Origin: Aureimonas ureilytica
Lineage (GTDB): Bacteria > Pseudomonadota > Alphaproteobacteria > Rhizobiales > Rhizobiaceae
Reading direction: 5' to 3'
DNA length: 50,334 nucleotides
Assembly: GCF_001475935.1 (NCBI RefSeq)
Contig: NZ_LDQA01000053.1
Location: 1 to 50,334 of the forward strand
Shown here: piece by piece, positions 26,107-33,730 of the stretch
Layout: every line of letters begins with the position of its first letter
How positions within the stretch are numbered: the stretch's first letter is position 1
Notes under the pieces: model-generated
Told to the model about the DNA's origin: nothing
Database searches by the model: none
The model's input: the letters and a program-made list of their open reading frames with translations, nothing else
Translations under genes and position numbers: made by a program

Positions 26107-26549
26107 GACGCGGCGGCCGCGATCAGCGTGGCGACGCGGCGGATGCCGAGGAGATAGCCTTGCGTTCCCAGCCCCGCGATCACGCCGTCGGCGCGCAGCG
26201 AGACATAGGAATGGTGGCGGAAGCTCTCGCGCTTGTGGACGTTGGAAATGTGGACCTCGATCACCGGCGGCTCGAACGTATTCAGCGCATCGAGGATCGC
26301 GACCGAAGTGTGCGTGAAGGCGGCGGGGTTGATGACGATGCCGGCCGCCACCTCTCGCGCTTCGTGAATCCAGTCGATGATCTCGTATTCGCGATTGGAC
26401 TGGTGGAAGCGGATCTCGTGACCCAGCTCGGCGGCGAGCGCCCGGCAGTCGCGCTCAACATCGGCGAGCGTCTCCGTGCCGTAGATATGGGGCTGGCGCT
26501 TGCCCAGAAGGTTGAGATTGGGTCCGTTGAGAACGAAGATCAGGCTCAT
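26103..26549 (-). CDS. aroQ: 3-dehydroquinate dehydratase, type II
   Basis: Interconverts 3-dehydroquinate and 3-dehydroshikimate. The 148-residue dodecameric-type enzyme shows the flexible-loop catalytic Arg18/Tyr23 region ([10 protein letters not shown]), [16 protein letters not shown] and the substrate motif [21 protein letters not shown]. The neighbours (quinate/shikimate dehydrogenase upstream, oxidoreductase downstream, ABC binding protein and aromatic genes) suggest a catabolic quinate-pathway copy, often called quiB, rather than the biosynthetic gene. Sequence alone does not separate the two roles. Confidence 0.93.
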   Translation of the reverse strand: MSLIFVLNGPNLNLLGKRQPHIYGTETLADVERDCRALAAELGHEIRFHQSNREYEIIDWIHEAREVAAGIVINPAAFTHTSVAILDALNTFEPPVIEVHISNVHKRESFRHHSYVSLRADGVIAGLGTQGYLLGIRRVATLIAAAAS

Positions 26550-26592
26550 GGCGCGGCTTTCGGTGGTCTGGCTTTCGAAGAAATAGCGGGTT

Positions 26593-27465
26593 TCACCCGG
26601 CGCGGCACAGGTCCGCGAAATGGCGGGTCATGCGGGCGGCGTCGGGCGTGTGGCCGCAGAAGAGCGCGAAAGCGGCAGCGGCCTGATGGACGGTCATGCC
26701 GCCGCCCGGCAGCGTCCGGCAGCCCCGCTGCTCGGCCAGCGCCAGAAGCTCGGTGACAAGAGGCATATAGACGATGTCGGCCACCCAGTGCTCGGGCCGC
26801 AGCCAGTCCGGCTCGATCGGCAGTCCGGGATGAGCGGGCATCCCGGTGGGGGTCGCGTGGATCAGGCCATCGGATGCCGCGAGCGCCACCCCGACATCGC
26901 GCACGGCCTGCGCGCGGCCCGCGCCGAAGCGCCCGTTCAAAGCCTCAGCCAGCGCCTCGGCGCGCGCGGAGTCCTGATCGAAGATCGAGAGCTGCCCGAT
27001 CCCGAGCTTCAGCGCCGCATGGGCGACGGCAACGCCCGCACCGCCCGCGCCGAGCAGCACGGCCGAGCCCAGCGCGACGCCCGGCAGCCCGGCGCGGAAG
27101 CTCTCGTAGAAGCCGATCCAGTCGGTGTTGTGGCCCGTGCGGTTTCCCTGATGAAACACGACCGTATTGACCGCGCCCAGCATGGCCGCATCGTCCGACA
27201 GGCCGGTCAAATGCGGCAAGACGGCCTGCTTGAAGGGATGGGTGATGTTGACGCCGGCAAAGCCCTGCGCCTCCGCATGGGCCAGAAGCTCGGGCAGGTT
27301 GATGGCGTCGAAGGGCGGAAGGCGCGTGTCGAACAGGGTGTAGCGATAGTCCAGCCCCAGCGTGCGCCCTTCGGTCTCATGCAGGCCGGGCGACTTGGAG
27401 AGCTGGATGTCGGAGCCGATCAGGCCGACCCGGACGATTGGGGATGTGTCACCCTGATGGGGCAT
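26593..27465 (-). CDS. Quinate/shikimate dehydrogenase (AroE superfamily), first copy
   Basis: Oxidises shikimate or quinate at C3, 290 residues. The substrate pocket shows Ser23 and Ser25 ([12 protein letters not shown]), Lys79 (NITHPFKQ), Asn100 and Asp115 (GHNTDWIGF). The cofactor fold has GAGGAG (139-144). Asp163 (SIFDQDSAR) replaces the basic NRT loop of NADP-dependent AroE, which points to NAD and a catabolic direction. The HETEG sequence is shared with bacterial quinate/shikimate dehydrogenases. The start at 27465 has AGAGGACGCC upstream; the longer frame from 27552 adds 29 unlike residues. A paralogue lies at 47332. Confidence 0.88.
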   Translation of the reverse strand: MPHQGDTSPIVRVGLIGSDIQLSKSPGLHETEGRTLGLDYRYTLFDTRLPPFDAINLPELLAHAEAQGFAGVNITHPFKQAVLPHLTGLSDDAAMLGAVNTVVFHQGNRTGHNTDWIGFYESFRAGLPGVALGSAVLLGAGGAGVAVAHAALKLGIGQLSIFDQDSARAEALAEALNGRFGAGRAQAVRDVGVALAASDGLIHATPTGMPAHPGLPIEPDWLRPEHWVADIVYMPLVTELLALAEQRGCRTLPGGGMTVHQAAAAFALFCGHTPDAARMTRHFADLCRAG

Positions 27466-27659
27466 TCTGGCGTCCTCTGGGCACGGAAGGATTTCGGCAG
27501 GCACTAAACGGCACCGAGCCGCCGGAATCGGCTGGCCAGGTCGTCTCGCCACTCGGGCAAGTTACGTGTCTCGCCGGGAGATCGTGACGGGCGCTCCATG
27601 GCTGGAAGCGCGGAAGCGGCGACGAGGCGGGCAGAAGCCCGCCCCGCCTTCAGGCCGAT

Positions 27660-28499
27660 TTATTGCACCGTGAAGGGAATGTTGGGGATGGACTCGGGGA
27701 AGGCCGGAACCGGCACCTTCATCCACTTGGCATAGGCGGCGGCGAGTTCGCCGTCGCCCTTGATCTTGTCGATGAACTTGTTGATCGCCTCGTTCCAGTC
27801 CTTCTCGCCCTTGCGCGTGCCCGCGCCGTTATAGACGGTGAGGAAGTCGATCTTGCGCTCGTATTTGCCCGGCGCGGCGGCGTCGAGGCGCTGGAGATAG
27901 AACTGGTTGCCGCCGACCGCCTCGACCTGACCCGACAGGAGCGCCTGGATCGAGGCGGCGTCGTCGTCGAAGCGCCGGATGGTGGCGATATTGCCCATCG
28001 AGTCGGTGGCGGCCTTGTCCTGCGCGCTGGAGCGCGGCACGCCGATGGCGATGCCCTTGGCGTCTTCCGGCTTGGCCATGGTCTTGTCCTTCGGTCCGTA
28101 GAGCGAAATGACGTTTCCGGCATAGGGCTTGGAATACTGGATCGCCTTGGCGCGCTCTTCCGTCATCGCCATGGTGGCGAAGAGCACATCGACCTTGCCC
28201 GTGGTCAGGGCCGGGATGCGGTTGGAGACGGCGAGCGGGGTGAACTCGACCTCGAGGCCGAGATCCTTAGCGAAGAGGCGGGCGATGTCGGCGTCGAACC
28301 CATCCTGCTGGCCGCCCGAGTTCACGAAGCCCCAGGGCTGGTTGTCGCCCTGAATGCCGACGATGATGCGCCCGCGCGCCTTGGCCTCTTCCAGCGAGGC
28401 GGCATCGGCCGAAACCGAGCCGAACAGGGCGGCCAAGGCGACGGTCGCCAGCGCCGCGCGGCGGGCGAAACGGCTTGTGTTGGTGAGCATCGAAATCAT
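27660..28499 (-). CDS. Amino-acid-type ABC transporter substrate-binding protein, orphan
   Basis: Periplasmic binding protein (solute-binding family 3), 279 residues, with a Sec signal peptide of about 32 residues (SRFARRAALATVALAALFGSVSADA). It is clearly paralogous to the binding protein at 36185: both share PLAV(S/A)NRIPALT, RRFDDDAA(S/N)IQALLSGQV and NQFY(L/I)QRL. No permease or ATPase genes are adjacent, so it may use the transporter encoded at 34795-37807 or belong to another system. A strong GGGAGGATTTC precedes the ATG at 28499. The context suggests hydroaromatic or aromatic acid uptake, although the family usually carries amino acids. Confidence 0.88.
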   Translation of the reverse strand: MISMLTNTSRFARRAALATVALAALFGSVSADAASLEEAKARGRIIVGIQGDNQPWGFVNSGGQQDGFDADIARLFAKDLGLEVEFTPLAVSNRIPALTTGKVDVLFATMAMTEERAKAIQYSKPYAGNVISLYGPKDKTMAKPEDAKGIAIGVPRSSAQDKAATDSMGNIATIRRFDDDAASIQALLSGQVEAVGGNQFYLQRLDAAAPGKYERKIDFLTVYNGAGTRKGEKDWNEAINKFIDKIKGDGELAAAYAKWMKVPVPAFPESIPNIPFTVQ

Positions 28500-28527
28500 G
28501 AAATCCTCCCAGGATGGATGATGAGTT

Positions 28528-28543
28528 GGCCGCGCCTGCGGCC
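28528..28543 (-). repeat. GC-rich hairpin upstream of the orphan binding-protein gene
   Basis: GGCCGC-GCCT-GCGGCC is a perfect 6-bp stem with a 4-base loop, 29-44 bp before the start codon at 28499. It would form a stable structure in the leader transcript. Its function is unknown. Confidence 0.4.
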
Positions 28544-28545
28544 AG

Positions 28546-28556
28546 ATGTTCGACAT
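28546..28556. promoter_or_regulatory. Candidate FadR/FCD-type GntR operator
   Basis: ATGT-TCG-ACAT is a perfect 11-bp palindrome whose core GT-N3-AC fits the FadR-subfamily consensus TNGTNNNACNA. It lies between the orphan binding protein and the isomerase-GntR pair, and the GntR gene at 29408 is of the FCD type. The link is inference. Confidence 0.35.
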
Positions 28557-28592
28557 GCGACCTGCCCTCCCGGCGGGTCACACGGCTTCGGC

Positions 28593-29411
28593 TCAGGGCA
28601 GGTTATGACCGCCCAAAACATGTCTGGCACACCGCGCCAGATGCGCGAGGTGATCGGCTGGCTCGCGGCCTTCTGCGATCGGAACCTCGACGGCGACGGC
28701 CGCCTCCCTTGGCACGGCGGCGAGGAGGTCGGCAAGCGGCAGCATCCCTTCGCCGGGCGCAAATCGCCCCGCGCGCGCCTCCGCCACCATTCCTTCCGCG
28801 CTCATTGGGGCCTGCCCCCGGACATCGCAAAGCTGCAGCGCGGCGACCCGCCCGGCCGGAGCGCTCGCGACTTCGCTCACCCGCCCGCCATTGCGGAACA
28901 GATGGAGCGCATCTACGAGAACGCCGGCATTGGCGCGGCCGGACGCTTCCACGACGCGCAGCGCCGCCTCGAACGTCGCGACCGGCCGCCAGCCCATATT
29001 CTCCAAATCGACGCTCATGCCGACCCCCGCGCAGAGATCGCACAGGCCCGCGAACGTGTCGGTGAGGCGCGCCTCGTCCGGATCGTCGCCGCAGACGCTG
29101 AGCCGCTTTGCGCCGAGCGCCGCCGTGCCTTCGAGCATTCCCGTCAGGGTTTCGGGCTGGAAATCGGGCGACAGAACCACGAACTCGATATCGAACAGCG
29201 AGAGGCCGTGATCCGCCAAGGCCGAACGCACGTCCCGCGCGGCGCTGCTGCCCGCCGGCAGCTCGTAGAAGGGCGCGCCGGGAAAGGCGGGGTGGAGGCG
29301 CAAGCCCACCCGCGAGAAGCCGGCCTTTGCGGCGGCGCGCACGAAATCGAGCGGCGGCAGCGCGATGGCCGAGAAATGCGCGACTCCGAGCGGAACGGCC
29401 TGAGTCGTCAT
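28593..29411 (-). CDS. Sugar phosphate isomerase/epimerase-like TIM barrel protein
   Basis: Xylose-isomerase-like TIM-barrel enzyme of 272 residues. A metal site can be traced through Glu in SVDLENMGW, Asp-x-x-His in GVLVDALHLFRNGG, the QLCDVRG strand and Glu in AVEVPI. The same fold forms the catalytic half of the QuiC protein at 37999. The gene is coupled by ATGA to a GntR regulator and lies beside dehydroquinate and shikimate enzymes. A dehydroshikimate dehydratase or a cyclitol isomerase role is possible, and neither is shown by the sequence. Confidence 0.82.
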   Translation of the reverse strand: MTTQAVPLGVAHFSAIALPPLDFVRAAAKAGFSRVGLRLHPAFPGAPFYELPAGSSAARDVRSALADHGLSLFDIEFVVLSPDFQPETLTGMLEGTAALGAKRLSVCGDDPDEARLTDTFAGLCDLCAGVGMSVDLENMGWRPVATFEAALRVVEASGRANAGVLVDALHLFRNGGRVSEVASAPAGRVAALQLCDVRGQAPMSAEGMVAEARAGRFAPGEGMLPLADLLAAVPREAAVAVEVPIAEGREPADHLAHLARCARHVLGGHNLP

Positions 29412-30175
29412 GCGATGCCCTTCTCGGCCAGATGCCGCACGAGATTGTTGCCGGTGCGCCGGATATGGTCGCCGAGCTTGGTGCAGGCGTAGTCCATGTC
29501 GCGGGCGACCGCGCCCTGGCCGATCTCGCTATGCTCCGCCGACACGTTCCGGTCGCCTGCGGTGCGGGTCAGGAAGGTGCGGCGATAGCGGTCGTTGAGA
29601 TTGAGGAGAATGCCGCAGAAATTCAGAAGCAGCGGGCTTCGGCATCCCGAGATCAACGTGAGGTGGAAGTCGCGATGCGCTTCTTCCCAGAGTTCCAGCG
29701 TTTCCGGCCGGGCGGGATCGCGCTCGGCGCGGTTGAGACGGTGCAGCGCGCGCATGACGTGCCCCTCCCATTCCACGTCGCCGACCCGCATGGCCTCGCG
29801 CAGCGCGAATGTCTCCATCTCCACGCGCAGGCGGGTGATCTCTTCCAGATTGGCGAGCGACAGCGGGGTGACGCGGTAGCCGCGATTGTCCTCGAACTCC
29901 ACCAGACCATCGGCGATCAGGCGCGCCAGGGCCTCGCGCAAGGGGCTGAGGCTGACATTGAAGTTCTGGCGGGCGCGATCGAGATTGATCTTGGCCCCCG
30001 CCTCCAACTGGCCGGAGACGATGGCCTCGCGCAGGCGGTGGACGAGCTGGCTGGCGATCGTGTTCTTGCCGTCGTCCAGGAGGGGGCGCACGGCGGCGGC
30101 ATCTGCCGTCCCTGGCGTTCGGCCGTCTTCCCGCTCGCTCAACGAAGCCGCCACAGCCTTGTCCCGTGCTCCCAA
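29408..30175 (-). CDS. GntR family regulator with FCD domain
   Basis: A 255-residue repressor or activator. The winged helix-turn-helix is at about residues 38-105 (LVHRLREAIVSGQLEAG...LSPLREALARLIADGLVEF). The helical FCD domain follows and keeps the metal-binding pattern Asp169 (HRDFHLTL), His215 (SAEHSEI) and His237 (GDHIRR). The start is uncertain: the frame opens with TTG at 30175 and the first 35 residues are not conserved-looking. It is divergent from the dioxygenase operon and upstream of the isomerase gene. FCD regulators usually sense small carboxylic acids, which suits a catabolic island. Confidence 0.85.
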   Translation of the reverse strand: MGARDKAVAASLSEREDGRTPGTADAAAVRPLLDDGKNTIASQLVHRLREAIVSGQLEAGAKINLDRARQNFNVSLSPLREALARLIADGLVEFEDNRGYRVTPLSLANLEEITRLRVEMETFALREAMRVGDVEWEGHVMRALHRLNRAERDPARPETLELWEEAHRDFHLTLISGCRSPLLLNFCGILLNLNDRYRRTFLTRTAGDRNVSAEHSEIGQGAVARDMDYACTKLGDHIRRTGNNLVRHLAEKGIA

Positions 30176-30238
30176 GCTCTCATCGAAGATGGCTACGAAA
30201 AACGATGATCCCTGTCAATGCGCGGCGCTTCGTTTTGT

Positions 30239-30257
30239 GAGCGTACCGGTTCGGACA
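30239..30257. promoter_or_regulatory. Conserved 19-bp motif, copy 1
   Basis: GAGCGTACCGGTTCGGACA agrees at 16 of 19 positions with the sequence at 47256-47274. Its core CGTACCGGTTCG is nearly palindromic around CCGG. It sits between the divergent GntR gene (64 bp away) and the dioxygenase gene (171 bp away). The second copy overlaps a sigma-70-like promoter, so a shared operator is likely. The regulator is not identified. Confidence 0.45.
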
Positions 30258-30428
30258 TTGCTGCGGTCCATCTGAACGCCTGAAAATGCCTCAAATGCAG
30301 GGTTCCCTGATGGAATTCTCGGGATGGAACGGCGCCGCATCGCCTTCGATCAAGACGATCGGATGCAAACCGCTTGACGAATAATCGATGATCGGTCAGC
30401 TATTCGACCCGGAGAGGGAGGCTCTGGC

Positions 30429-31322
30429 ATGGTCATTCGCACGCAAGAGGACGTGACGCCGGCGGTGCTGGGCGTGATGGCGCGCACGCAGGACCCGAGG
30501 CTTCGGGAGATCCTGATGTCGCTGATCCGCCATCTTCATGATTTCGTGCGCGACGTCCGGCTGACCGAGGCGGAGTTCCGCGAGGCCACCGCGATCCTCA
30601 ACGAGATCGGCGCGCTGGCCAGCGACTCGCACAACGAGTTCGTGCTCATGTCGGGCTCGCTCGGCGTCTCGACGCTGGTGTGCCTCCTCAACAATGGCGA
30701 GGGCGGACAGACGGAAACCTCGCAGTCCCTGCTGGGGCCCTTCTGGCGGCTGAACTCGCCGCGCGTGGAAAATGGCGGATCGATCATCCGCTCGGACACG
30801 CCGGGCACGCCGCTCTTCGTGACGGCGCGCGTCGAGGATGCCGAGGGGCGGCCGATCGCGGGGGCGGAGGTCGATGTCTGGCACGCCTCGCCCGTCGGCC
30901 TCTACGAGAACCAGGACCCCGAGCAGGCCGAGATGAACCTGCGCGGCAAGTTCACCACCGACGCGGACGGCCGCTTCTCCTTCTGGTCGGTGCGCATGAT
31001 CGGCTATCCGATCCCGACCGGAGGCGTCGTCGGGCGTCTCCTGAAGGCGCAGGGCCGCCATCCCTATCGCCCCGCCCATCTCCACGCGCTGATCTTCAAG
31101 CCGGGCTACAAGACGCTGATTTCCCAGGTCTTCGACCCGTCCTGCCCCTGGATCGACTCGGATGTGCAGTTCGGCGTCACCAAGGCGCTGACGGGCGATT
31201 TCGTGGAGCACACCGAGCCCCACCTGGACCGGCCCGACCTCGCGGGCCCGTGGGTGCAGCTCGACTACACCTACGTCATGGAACCCGGCGAGGCCGTGCT
31301 GCCGCGCCCGCCCATCAAGTAA
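30429..31322 (+). CDS. Intradiol ring-cleavage dioxygenase (hydroxyquinol/catechol 1,2-dioxygenase type)
   Basis: Fe(III) enzyme that opens a catecholic ring between its hydroxyls. The 297 residues have the N-terminal dimerisation domain of catechol-type dioxygenases (about 1-100) and the catalytic beta domain with all four iron ligands: Tyr159 (SPVGLYENQD), Tyr193 (IGYPIPTGG), His217 and His219 (RPAHLHAL). The N-terminal LGVSTLVCLLNN resembles hydroxyquinol 1,2-dioxygenases, but the substrate is uncertain. A GGAGAGGGAGG site precedes the ATG. It leads an operon with hpaH- and hpaI-like genes. Its TAA stop also serves as the target-site repeat of a MITE-like insertion. Confidence 0.88.
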   Translation: MVIRTQEDVTPAVLGVMARTQDPRLREILMSLIRHLHDFVRDVRLTEAEFREATAILNEIGALASDSHNEFVLMSGSLGVSTLVCLLNNGEGGQTETSQSLLGPFWRLNSPRVENGGSIIRSDTPGTPLFVTARVEDAEGRPIAGAEVDVWHASPVGLYENQDPEQAEMNLRGKFTTDADGRFSFWSVRMIGYPIPTGGVVGRLLKAQGRHPYRPAHLHALIFKPGYKTLISQVFDPSCPWIDSDVQFGVTKALTGDFVEHTEPHLDRPDLAGPWVQLDYTYVMEPGEAVLPRPPIK

Positions 31323-31483
31323 GAGGCTGTTTCGGAAGTCCCCGGCGGAGGGGCGGCGAGGGATTTCAGCCGCTCCACGAGGCGCCAAACGCAGTCGATG
31401 CCGGTGGCATCGGCGAGGATTGGCAACGAAGTGAGGGGCTGAAAGACTCGGCGAGCCGACCGGGGGACTTCCGAAACAGTCTC
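31323..31483. mobile_element. MITE-like palindromic element with TAA target-site repeat
   Basis: A 161-bp element with 21-bp terminal inverted repeats: GAGGCTGTTTCGGAAGTCCC at the left end pairs with GGGACTTCCGAAACAGTCTC at the right, with one mismatch. TAA flanks it on both sides (31320-31322 and 31484-31486). Complementarity continues inward with gaps to a central hairpin GATGCC-GGT-GGCATC (31397-31411), so the whole element could fold on itself. It has no ORF. GAG-starting ends and a 3-bp TNA duplication recall IS5-family (IS1031-like) elements. A parental transposase is not in the window. Confidence 0.75.
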
Positions 31484-31498
31484 TAAGGAGCCGAGACG

Positions 31499-32281
31499 AT
31501 GCTGACCGACGACCAACGCCGCGAGGCCGCCGCCTCCATCCTGCGCGCCGAGGAAACCCGCGTGCCAGTGGTGCAGCTCAGCCGCACATACCCCGAGATG
31601 GAGATCGAGGACGCCTATCGCATTCAGGATCTCTGGGCCGAGCAGCGCATCGCCCGTGGCGCGCGGCTGGCCGGCCACAAGATCGGCCTGACCTCCCGCG
31701 CCATGCAGATGGCCTCCAAGATGACCGAGCCCGATTACGGGCGCATTCTCGACGACGCGCTGTTCAACGATGGCGCGCAGATCCCGGCCACGCGCTTCAT
31801 CAAGCCGCGCCTCGAAGTCGAACTCGCCTTCGTCATGGGCGAAGACCTGGAAGGCCCGGGCACGCGCATTCACGATGTGATGCGGGCGACGGATTATGTC
31901 GTGCCCGCGCTGGAGATCATCGATTATCGCACGGACGTGCCGCGCGCCATCACCGACACGATCGCCGACAACGCCGCCTTCGGGGCCATCGTCGTGGGCG
32001 GCCGGGTGTTCCGCCCCTTCGACGTGGACGTGCGCTGGATCGGCGCGACGCTGTCCAAGAACGGCATCATCGAGGAGTCCGGCGTGTCGGCCGCGATCAT
32101 GGGCCACCCGGCGGCGGGCATTGCCTGGCTCGTCAACAAGCTGGCCGATGTCGGCGCGGGCCTGAAGAAAGGGCAGATCGTGCTCGGCGGCTCCTTCACA
32201 CGGCCGGTGGACATCGCCCCCGGCGACGTGATCCACGCCGATTACGGCCCCTGCGGCGCGATCGGCGTGTCCTTCACATGA
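31499..32281 (+). CDS. hpaH: 2-oxohept-4-ene-1,7-dioate hydratase-like protein (HpaH family)
   Basis: Adds water to a 2-oxo-enoic acid to give a 4-hydroxy-2-oxo acid. The 260 residues fit HpaH/MhpD-type hydratases. The likely metal ligands Glu106 and Glu108 (PRLEVELAF) and Glu139 ([10 protein letters not shown]) fall at HpaH numbering, and GHKIGLTS is a family motif. The ribosome site AAGGAG lies just past the MITE-like element, 11 bp before the ATG. It overlaps the aldolase gene by 4 bp. The usual partners hpaD, E, F and G are absent here, so its physiological substrate may differ from that of the homoprotocatechuate pathway. Confidence 0.88.
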   Translation: MLTDDQRREAAASILRAEETRVPVVQLSRTYPEMEIEDAYRIQDLWAEQRIARGARLAGHKIGLTSRAMQMASKMTEPDYGRILDDALFNDGAQIPATRFIKPRLEVELAFVMGEDLEGPGTRIHDVMRATDYVVPALEIIDYRTDVPRAITDTIADNAAFGAIVVGGRVFRPFDVDVRWIGATLSKNGIIEESGVSAAIMGHPAAGIAWLVNKLADVGAGLKKGQIVLGGSFTRPVDIAPGDVIHADYGPCGAIGVSFT

Positions 32282-33051
32282 CCGCCCTGCCCCTGCCCCG
32301 CAATGCTTTCAAGGCCGGGCTCCGCGAAGGTCGGTCGCAGATCGGCCTCTGGTCGGCGATCCCCGACGCCTTCGTCACGGAGGCGCTGGCGGGGTCGGGC
32401 TTCGACTGGATTCTGCTCGACACCGAGCATTCGCCGGGCGACGTGCTCACCGTCCTGCCGCAGCTTCAGGCTCTGGCCCCCTACCCCGTGTCGCCCGTCG
32501 TGCGCCCGGCAATGAACGATCCCGTGCTCATCAAGCGCTTTCTCGATATCGGCGCGCAGACGCTGCTGATCCCCTATGTCCAGTCGGCGGCGGAAGCCCG
32601 CGCCGCCGTGGGGGCCATGCGCTATCCCCCATCCGGCATTCGCGGCGTCTCGGCGCTGACGCGCGCCACGCGCTTCGGGCGGGTGGCCGATTATGCGAAA
32701 ACGGTCGAAAGCGAGCTGTGCCTTCTCGTGCAGGTCGAGACGGGTGAGGCGCTGGACCGGCTGGAGGAGATCGCGGCGGTGGAGGGCGTCGATGGCGTCT
32801 TCATCGGCCCGGCCGATCTCGCCGCCAGCCTCGGCCATGTCGGCCAGCCCGGCCACCCCGAGGTCGTCGCGGCCGTGGAAGGCGCGATCGCGCGCATCCG
32901 TGCCTCCGGCAAGCCGGCGGGCATCCTGACGCCCGACAAAAGTTTCGCCAAGCGCTGCATCGCGCTCGGCACGAGCTTCACGGCGGTGGGCGTCGATCTC
33001 GGCATCCTTGCCCGCCAGACGGAAGCCCTCGCAGCCGAGTTTCAGACGTGA
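32278..33051 (+). CDS. hpaI: 4-hydroxy-2-oxoheptanedioate aldolase-like protein (HpaI family)
   Basis: Class II pyruvate aldolase that splits 4-hydroxy-2-oxo acids into pyruvate and an aldehyde. The 257 residues carry the catalytic set of the HpcH/HpaI family: Asp48 and His51 (LLDTEHSP), Arg76 (VVRPAMND), and metal ligands Glu154 (VQVETGEA) and Asp180 (IGPADLAAS). It is coupled to hpaH by ATGA and to the next gene by GTGA. It would complete breakdown of the hydratase product to pyruvate and a semialdehyde. 2-Keto-3-deoxy-L-rhamnonate aldolase is a close relative and an alternative. Confidence 0.9.
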   Translation: MTALPLPRNAFKAGLREGRSQIGLWSAIPDAFVTEALAGSGFDWILLDTEHSPGDVLTVLPQLQALAPYPVSPVVRPAMNDPVLIKRFLDIGAQTLLIPYVQSAAEARAAVGAMRYPPSGIRGVSALTRATRFGRVADYAKTVESELCLLVQVETGEALDRLEEIAAVEGVDGVFIGPADLAASLGHVGQPGHPEVVAAVEGAIARIRASGKPAGILTPDKSFAKRCIALGTSFTAVGVDLGILARQTEALAAEFQT

Positions 33052-33725
33052 GCGCGGCCTGGCTCACGGACACCGCGCGGCAAGAGCTCCTGCCGACCGG
33101 CACGCTCCGGCTGGCGGTCAATGTCGCCAATGCCGAGATGGCGGCGGAGACGAGCCCCGGCGCTTTCCAGGGCAAGGCGATCGATCTGTCGCGGCGGCTG
33201 GCTGCCGACTGGGACATCGCGGTGGAGATCCTGCCCTTCGCCTCGGGCGGGGCGATCCTCGCCGACATGGCCGCCTGGGACGCGGCGGTGCTCGCCGTCG
33301 AGCCCTCGCGCCGCGACCGCATCCACTTCCTGCCACCCTTCGCCAGTGTCGATGCGACGCTGGCAACGCTCGGGCGCTCCGACATCTCGACCTGCCGAGG
33401 GGCGGATGCTGAGGGCGTTCGGATCGCGGTGGTGCGCGGCGCCGCCTATACGGCGCATCTCCAGGCGAGCACCGCCCAGGCCGAACTCGTCCCCTTCGAC
33501 AGCCCCAAGGCCGCGCGCGCCGCCCTGCTCAATGGCGAGTGCGACTTCGTGGCCGGCATCCGCTCGACCCTGGCGGGGCTGGCGCGGGAGAACGCGGCGG
33601 TGCGGCTGATGGAGGACGACGTGTTGCGTATTCCCCAGGCGCTCGCCATCCCCCTGGGCAAGACGCACGCGCAGGCGGCGCTCGAAGCCTGGTTCGCGGC
33701 GAGAGCCGAGCCGGCCGCCTCATGA
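33048..33725 (+). CDS. Periplasmic-binding-protein-like protein without signal peptide
   Basis: A 225-residue protein of the solute-binding family 3 fold. It starts directly with the first beta strand ([18 protein letters not shown]), followed by [25 protein letters not shown], and later [16 protein letters not shown] and [15 protein letters not shown]. There is no hydrophobic export signal, so it should stay in the cytoplasm. The GTG start at 33048 overlaps the aldolase stop by 4 bp, giving tight coupling to hpaHI. A role as substrate sensor, enzyme (related folds act as cyclohexadienyl dehydratases) or remnant of a transporter receptor is possible, and none is established. Confidence 0.75.
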   Translation: MSAAWLTDTARQELLPTGTLRLAVNVANAEMAAETSPGAFQGKAIDLSRRLAADWDIAVEILPFASGGAILADMAAWDAAVLAVEPSRRDRIHFLPPFASVDATLATLGRSDISTCRGADAEGVRIAVVRGAAYTAHLQASTAQAELVPFDSPKAARAALLNGECDFVAGIRSTLAGLARENAAVRLMEDDVLRIPQALAIPLGKTHAQAALEAWFAARAEPAAS

Positions 33726-33730
33726 CCGCG

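Noticed and set aside
31270-32236. Minus-strand open frame across the MITE-like element and hpaH
   Set aside because: It is antisense to hpaH and includes the non-coding element. The translated product is not protein-like.
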